A stretch of DNA of 64,000 nt from Amphimedon queenslandica. Its lineage: Eukaryota; Porifera; Demospongiae; Haplosclerida; Niphatidae. The notes below the pieces were generated by a model. It did no database searches, was not told the DNA's origin, and worked only from the letters and a program-made list of their open reading frames with translations. Made by a program: the position numbers and the translations under genes. Numbering within the stretch: the stretch's first letter is position 1; each line of letters starts with the position of its first letter. This document shows positions 58,910 to 64,000 of this stretch, piece after piece. Location: the NCBI RefSeq assembly GCF_000090795.2, contig NW_003546316.1, forward strand, positions 215,551 through 279,550. Direction: 5' to 3'.

Positions 58910-60784
58910 TTATAGGTTTTTCAATAATTCTGTACAAAGTCTGTTTAGTGGTAATCCAACGACATTGTAATAGTCTCCAGTGATAGATTTGACTAGTGTC
59001 CCTCCTAAATCCTGGATCCCATACCTGCAGTATGGAAGTATGGAGTTATGGAAATGAACATAAATGTGAATAACAGGGACAAAATGAGAAGAGAAAGAGA
59101 GAGAGGCTAGGAAGCAAAATAGAAAAATAAAATAATAAAAAATATTAATAAGTTTAGTAAAGGATACGCTCCTGCTTTGTCCCTAAAATAATTAAAATAA
59201 TTATTAAAATAATTTTAAAGTACTTACAAAGGTTCGTTAGACTCCACGTAAGACTCAATTATTTCATCTGAGAGATCAGAAAACTCAATATGTGTGGTCT
59301 CGTGACATTTTACCTCGCGAAGGGTCTGATCATCATTTTGAAAAATGAGCACAAGACCCGTAACGACAGTGTGAGCAGCACCTTGCAAGCTATAAAAAAA
59401 TTTAAAATATTTATTTAAGTTGGCAGCAAACAGGCTAGCACATAAATTTATATTGGCATTAAAAATATTCAAAAAATGATATACTAGTTATCATAAGTCA
59501 CTTGACGAGAAATTGGAAAGGATATGCAAGAGTAACTGGAATCGAATAAGGAAGTACATAATTCATATGGTAGTGGAGTATCAGTAAACAAACAAATTGT
59601 AATGAATTATGTGTATGAGTAAAGGGGTCTAGGTCAACCAGGGACAGATTAGACTGGAGTCTCGATTGATCACTCAACTTTTCAAAGAATCAGCAATTGC
59701 TATGGGCCACTGGAAGTGGACCTCTTTGCGACAAGACTAACCAAGCAATGGTGAGCATCAAGATATTTGTAATTGATGCTATATTTATTGAATCAGTTGC
59801 AACCACATACGTGTGCATTGAGGAGGAGGAGGAGGAGGAGGGGGGGAGAGACTATAGAAAGAGTGTGCTGAGTTGTGATAACAAACAGGAACAGACAATT
59901 CCTTGTGTACACAATTCAGTTAGTGTATGCCTCCTCCTCTTTCAAAAACACTCAAACATAGTAAGACCAGCTGCTTTTGATGACAATACTAAATTATACA
60001 ATTAAAACCTCATCCCCCTCTTATAGTTTGACTAGAATCCCCCTCACTCTCTTTAATAACATACTTTCTGAGCATCTCTCTTGCCTTCTCTTGTGTTTTA
60101 GGTTTCTCATAAATAATACCATCCCTCACCTACTGACAAAGTGGCATATGCACATACATAGAGAATTTTTTTAAAATTTAGTCTCTTACGACAATTGTAT
60201 CAGCTCCTATGACTACACGCCAAACAATCTCACTATCCTAAAATATAGAAATACATTAAGTAGAGAGGTTATCTACATCTATAGACATATTGCATGAAAG
60301 CAAAAGAGAGATTATAATTATAATCAAGAAGAGTTTGGAATTACTTTTATTCTCTTTGCAACCTCCCATGCTTTTCCCTTGGCATTTTCAACTGCATACA
60401 AGTATGGTTCGGGGAATTGGGACTTGTCTAATGTCTCTTCAAACTTTGACGGGACCACTTCAAAGGGAAAGTTCTAAAGTACAACAAATGAAGATGTTTC
60501 TGTGTTACAATTGTGTTAATCGATTGCTGCTGATTGCATTACTGGTAATTATGTAACCGCAAAAAGAGAGAAAAATAAAATATGGGATTAATAAATGCTT
60601 GAGTCAATCTAGTAATAATAATAATTATTATTTCTAATAATTTCAATTAGGGTTTGTTTTCAAATTCAATTATGCGTTTAATTTTTAAGCTTACGATGTG
60701 CTGTAGTATTTCACGGCGTCTTGGAGATTCACTGGCAAGTATTACCTTTCGACCACCCAGTCTTCTTACTATTGGGCCAAGCAT
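58910..60784 (-). CDS. Maf/ASMTL-type nucleoside triphosphate pyrophosphatase
   Basis: Seven exons (60784-60695, 60473-60345, 60237-60190, 60129-60065, 59389-59228, 59182-59168, 59024-58910) give 207 residues, the length of a single Maf domain. Maf proteins hydrolyse dTTP, UTP and modified nucleotides to monophosphates. Seen: [14 protein letters not shown] (phosphate-binding S-x-S-P-R-R), [21 protein letters not shown] with the catalytic Asp, IYEKP, HTVVTGL and the end block [16 protein letters not shown]. Closest to the N-terminal half of vertebrate ASMTL; the methyltransferase half is absent. Exon 6 is a 15-nt microexon, followed by a U12-type intron. It is head to head with the ARHGAP6-like gene, 210 bp apart. 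Confidence 0.93.
59025..59167 (-). other. Likely U12-type intron in the Maf-like gene
   Basis: On the minus strand the donor is GTATCCTTT, a full match to the U12 consensus. TTCCATAAC (59053-59045) is one mismatch from the U12 branch site TTCCTTAAC, about 21 bases before the acceptor CTGCAG. Splicing restores DKAGAYGIQ, the conserved Maf motif. Confidence 0.8.
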
Positions 60785-60994
60785 TACAACTAACAAAAGA
60801 GAGAGAGAGAGAGAGAGAAAAGAAAGAGGAGGAGGAGAGAGAGAGAGAGAGATCAGAGATGATGGAGGAAAGAGGGATGGTATTACGCCCACGCAGAGTA
60901 AGTGGCCTAATAATAATTATTAAAAGAATAAATGAGCGATTGAGCGACCATTTACAAGTTACATTGCTCAAAGAGAAGTCTCATCTATACAACA
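60785..60994. promoter_or_regulatory. Shared divergent promoter, Maf-like gene and ARHGAP6-like gene
   Basis: Only 210 bp lie between the two start codons. It contains two GA runs (about 60795-60820 and 60824-60852) that could bind GAGA-type factors or be a plain microsatellite, and GCCCACGCAG near 60886. No TATA box seen. Confidence 0.5.
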
Positions 60995-63900
60995 ATGTCT
61001 TCTACTCCTTCATTCGAGAGGGGCCGGTTCTACAGCAGCTACTCCCGCGGTAGTACAGGCGAGTATCAGCCTCGTCCCCCCAGTGCCGAAGGGAGGGCGG
61101 CCGGCAAGACGTTTCAAGCGGCCCAATTCCAAGGATCAAGACATGGCTCTTTGGTCGTGTCACCGAACAAGAACAGCCTACACAAGATAACTAAAATGTT
61201 CAGGAGCAAAGAAGGGAAAGGAGGGACCAGCAAAGGCCCTGGTGGAGATAAACTTCGCGTTCCTTCTGAAGCCGAGGCAGGTCTGAACGGTGATGGCTCT
61301 GGGTTTGTTGGAGGTGCGAGAAGTCCCGAAGGCTCACCCAACGCCTTTAGAAGGATAAGGTCGTATTCTGTTGGTAGTAGGACAGCTCTGAAAGTTAGGA
61401 GAGGCAAGGATAGAGAGGAACAATTCTTCATGTGGAAACCAGTTAAGGTGTGGGCATGTGATCATTTGGTTTGTTTGTGAACAACAAGTGTTTGCCTAAA
61501 TGTGATCCTTATCTTATAGCTATCTTCCCTTTTTTGTCAGTTTCTGTTTGAACATGACTTTTGGTTTTCCCTAACATGACTTGGTTATTCTTAATCCCTG
61601 CCTTACATGTCTACATTGTACATATATGTATTATTTATCTCTGTTTCTTTCTCTTAGAGAAAGAGATGTGAATGGGAAAGCATGTCAGGTAGACAGTTAA
61701 CCATTAAGGATACTCACATCTCAGAACTTGGTAAAGCAGAATTGGAGGCACTCCAACAAATTGCCATCGCTCGTCTTCAAGAAATCGACATCTCAGTGTC
61801 TAAAAGTATGTCATTAACACCATAATTATACATACACGTATTGGTTGACATATTATATGTCCTCTTTCACAAAGTAAACAAACTTCCACTTAACTACTTG
61901 GTAATCTTATTGTTCCTTTGGATCTATTATTATACGGACATGATATACTAAACTTTGTTCCTTTGTAATTGTTATTTTTGCCTCCTCCTCCTCTCTCTCC
62001 TCTGTCATAATCTGTTACTTTTAAAATTGACGATTACTCTTATGATAGGCTCTATTAGATCGGGAAAGTTAAAAGTTGTCAAAAGAAAAGCATCTAATGA
62101 AAGAATTGGTATGTAATATACACCTCTTGTACTCTTAATTTCATTTGACGACCCCAATTACTGGTACTCACTCACTCTCTCTCTCTCTCTCTCTCTCACT
62201 CTCTCTCTCTCTCTAGCTGTCTTTGGCCAGCCCCTAACTGCAGTCTTAGATCAAGACAAATCTCGTACACTTACCTCTCCTGTCCATGCTACACCTCCAG
62301 CAGAAGCAAGCTTTACGTCCCCTCCATCTTCCTCATCCGTAATCCCAAGCAATACTAACAACAACACACAACACTATCATCCAGTGAGTCAACTGTTTGA
62401 ATAACTGTCAAGTACATTAGTACAGGGTGTGGGCTGGTTTGAGATTTGAGGATTAAGTGTGTTTTGGTGTCTTGATAACTGTTTTGGGGGTCAATGTAAG
62501 CTAGCAGCTGTATCTTGTTTGCTTGTTTAGTTTTTCTGTATTTGTGACAGCTGTACCACTATATCCAAAATGGCTTTGCTCATGTTTTAGAGCAGTTTTA
62601 TTCAAATAAGATTTTACTTTCTTCATTTCTGTCTTGTGTAGGCTGCACTGTTTTTCAGCTTAGTCTATTATTATGTCTTTAAAATGATTATTTTTTGTGG
62701 TCTATTGATCATTCCACCTGTTTATAATACATTATCATTGTCCTCCTATCACCTGAAAGTGGATTTTATTATCATTTTGTTATAATTGTTATGACTTCGT
62801 GACCTTCTCACTCTCTCTCTTCCCTATCACACACCTCATAAAGATGTCCTAAACATGTAACTCAATACGTAATACATCTTACAGCCTACCCTCCCCCTCT
62901 CTCTATTTCTCTTTGGTGATTGCCTGATTGGTATGTGTGTATGTAATCAAGATCTTTAGTACAATGTGGTACCTTTGGGAAGCTTGCACTGTCATTCCTA
63001 ACATTGTTATATGTATAGGAGTCTCTTTTTCTATAACAATAAATTATTATGGGCACTTTGAAGATTGAAGAAATCTTCAACTTGTAATTATTTGCATACA
63101 AATACAATTCCTTAAAAATTATTGGATACATACTGTAATACATGTAGCCTATTGTTTATATAACATTTAATTTCTGGTTTAATGGTAGATTGCCCAAAGC
63201 AATGTTTGTCTCTTGTCACTCAAAATTTATTATGATCTACATAACACACACCGACTCATCATTATTATAACAATTTCATGCTATACACATAAGCTTCATT
63301 GATATTCATTTCTCTCATCACTGCCTTACCAAACAGCTTGTGAGTCTATCACTGGCACTGCTATGCGTAGTATTGTTATTTCTCTTAAGCTATATATGCA
63401 TTTGTGTATACATACATGTACATCAAATCTCACACACACACATACACACACACACACCCTTGTTTCAACAAAACATGAAGACCGTGCCCTAAGCCCATGT
63501 GTCTGCCCCATATGGCCGCTCAATTACACAGTTACGTGTACATGTACCTTTTGATTTTGTATGTGTTTTATTTATTTGGGTTGTTTATACAAGTGTGGGT
63601 CATTGAAGCCCCGAGGCTTTTGTTGTACATGTATCGATGATTGGAGGCGTATATTGACTGAATGTAAATACACACATCTGTACTGTTACATGTACATGTA
63701 TGTTACATATGTACGTGTACTAAAATGTATATTAAATGTATATTACATATGGTGTACTACTTGTACATGTACATGTGTGTGTGTGTGTGTGTATGGGAAT
63801 AAAAGTGTGTTTTTGCCAAGTTTCCCCCTTGACAACTTGTGATGTTTGACCAATCAACTTTGTTATTAATGTCTTCTCTCTCTCTCTCCCCTCCCCCCTC

Positions 63901-64000
63901 TCTTTCTCTTAGGATCAACCTGTTGCATCTTCCACTTGGTCTAACAGTCAGCCTGATTCATTTGCTCCTTTTACTGTCTCTTCCTCTGAAAAGAGTACCT
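60995..64000 (+). CDS. ARHGAP6/ARHGAP36-like RhoGAP, N-terminal part
   Basis: Exons 60995-61447, 61658-61805, 62049-62108, 62217-62393 and 63913 to the right edge. The N-terminus is disordered and basic. The diagnostic part is CEWESMSGRQLTIKD, ISELGKAELEALQQIAIARL, then IAVFGQPLTAVLDQDKSRTL, collinear with ARHGAP6 (WKSMSGRSVRLRSVPIQSLS, ELERARLQEVAFYQLQ, FGMPLSQVIANDRAYKL). In ARHGAP6 the RhoGAP domain follows a Ser-rich spacer, and here the last exons are that Ser/Thr/Pro spacer, so the catalytic domain should lie just beyond the window. Whether its arginine finger is kept cannot be seen. The start ATG opens MSSTPSFERGRFYSS. Intron 4 (62394-63912) has CA and TG runs and no other feature. Confidence 0.8.

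Noticed and set aside
59697-60174. Plus-strand frames opposite the Maf-like gene
   Set aside because: They cross Maf exons on the other strand and a (GAG)n run, with no independent gene signals.
1-64000. Provirus, LTR element or Polinton
   Set aside because: No paired long terminal repeats, integrase, capsid or envelope-like sequence was noticed; retroelement traces are only the two short LINE tails.

Overview
The window looks like nuclear DNA of a demosponge, most likely Amphimedon queenslandica or a close relative. It is AT-rich, with multi-exon genes, mostly short introns and tight spacing. Two genes end in the cysteine-rich C-terminal domain of spongin short-chain collagens, and another encodes a ZU5-like membrane protein of a kind I associate with sponges. 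Gene models were built by hand from splice signals and reading phase. Every complete model closes in frame.

Layout, left to right. 1-4319 (-): CEP104, a cilium-tip and centriole protein, running off the left edge. 4438-6059 (+): a ZCCHC10-like zinc-knuckle protein, head to head with CEP104. 7289-12402 (+): a MAP4K3/5-type kinase with a CNH domain. 12403-23779 (+): a tandem segmental duplication. A unit of about 5.3 kb, holding the 3' half of MAP4K, a secreted spongin-NC1-like gene and the 5' half of ALG5, occurs twice. The result is one intact MAP4K, two NC1-like genes (13611-14729 and 19992-21076), an orphan ALG5 5' fragment, orphan MAP4K exons and one intact ALG5 (21728-23779). The second copy carries a LINE tail, three nested inverted-repeat elements and a young hAT-type MITE whose empty site survives in the first copy. 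24268-30801 (+): OFD1, a centriole and ciliary protein. 31052-35144 (-): a SLAIN-family microtubule plus-tip protein with unusual internal repeats. 37315-45795 (+): a DLC1/STARD13-type RhoGAP (SAM-RhoGAP-START) with two alternative first coding exons. 46379-54177 (+): a full-length ABCB/P-glycoprotein-type exporter whose two nucleotide-binding domains were homogenised by gene conversion. 54532-57283 (+): a glycosylated, ZU5-like membrane protein. 58910-60784 (-): a Maf/ASMTL-type nucleotide pyrophosphatase with a U12-type intron. 60995-64000 (+): the 5' part of an ARHGAP6/36-like RhoGAP.

Themes. Three genes serve centrioles, cilia or microtubule tips (CEP104, OFD1, SLAIN) and two regulate Rho (DLC1-like, ARHGAP6-like), but nothing shows that they are co-regulated. 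Three gene pairs are divergent with short shared upstream regions. A repeat family of about 177 bp recurs at eight places, mostly inside introns, in both orientations. I saw no rRNA, tRNA, CRISPR array or provirus.
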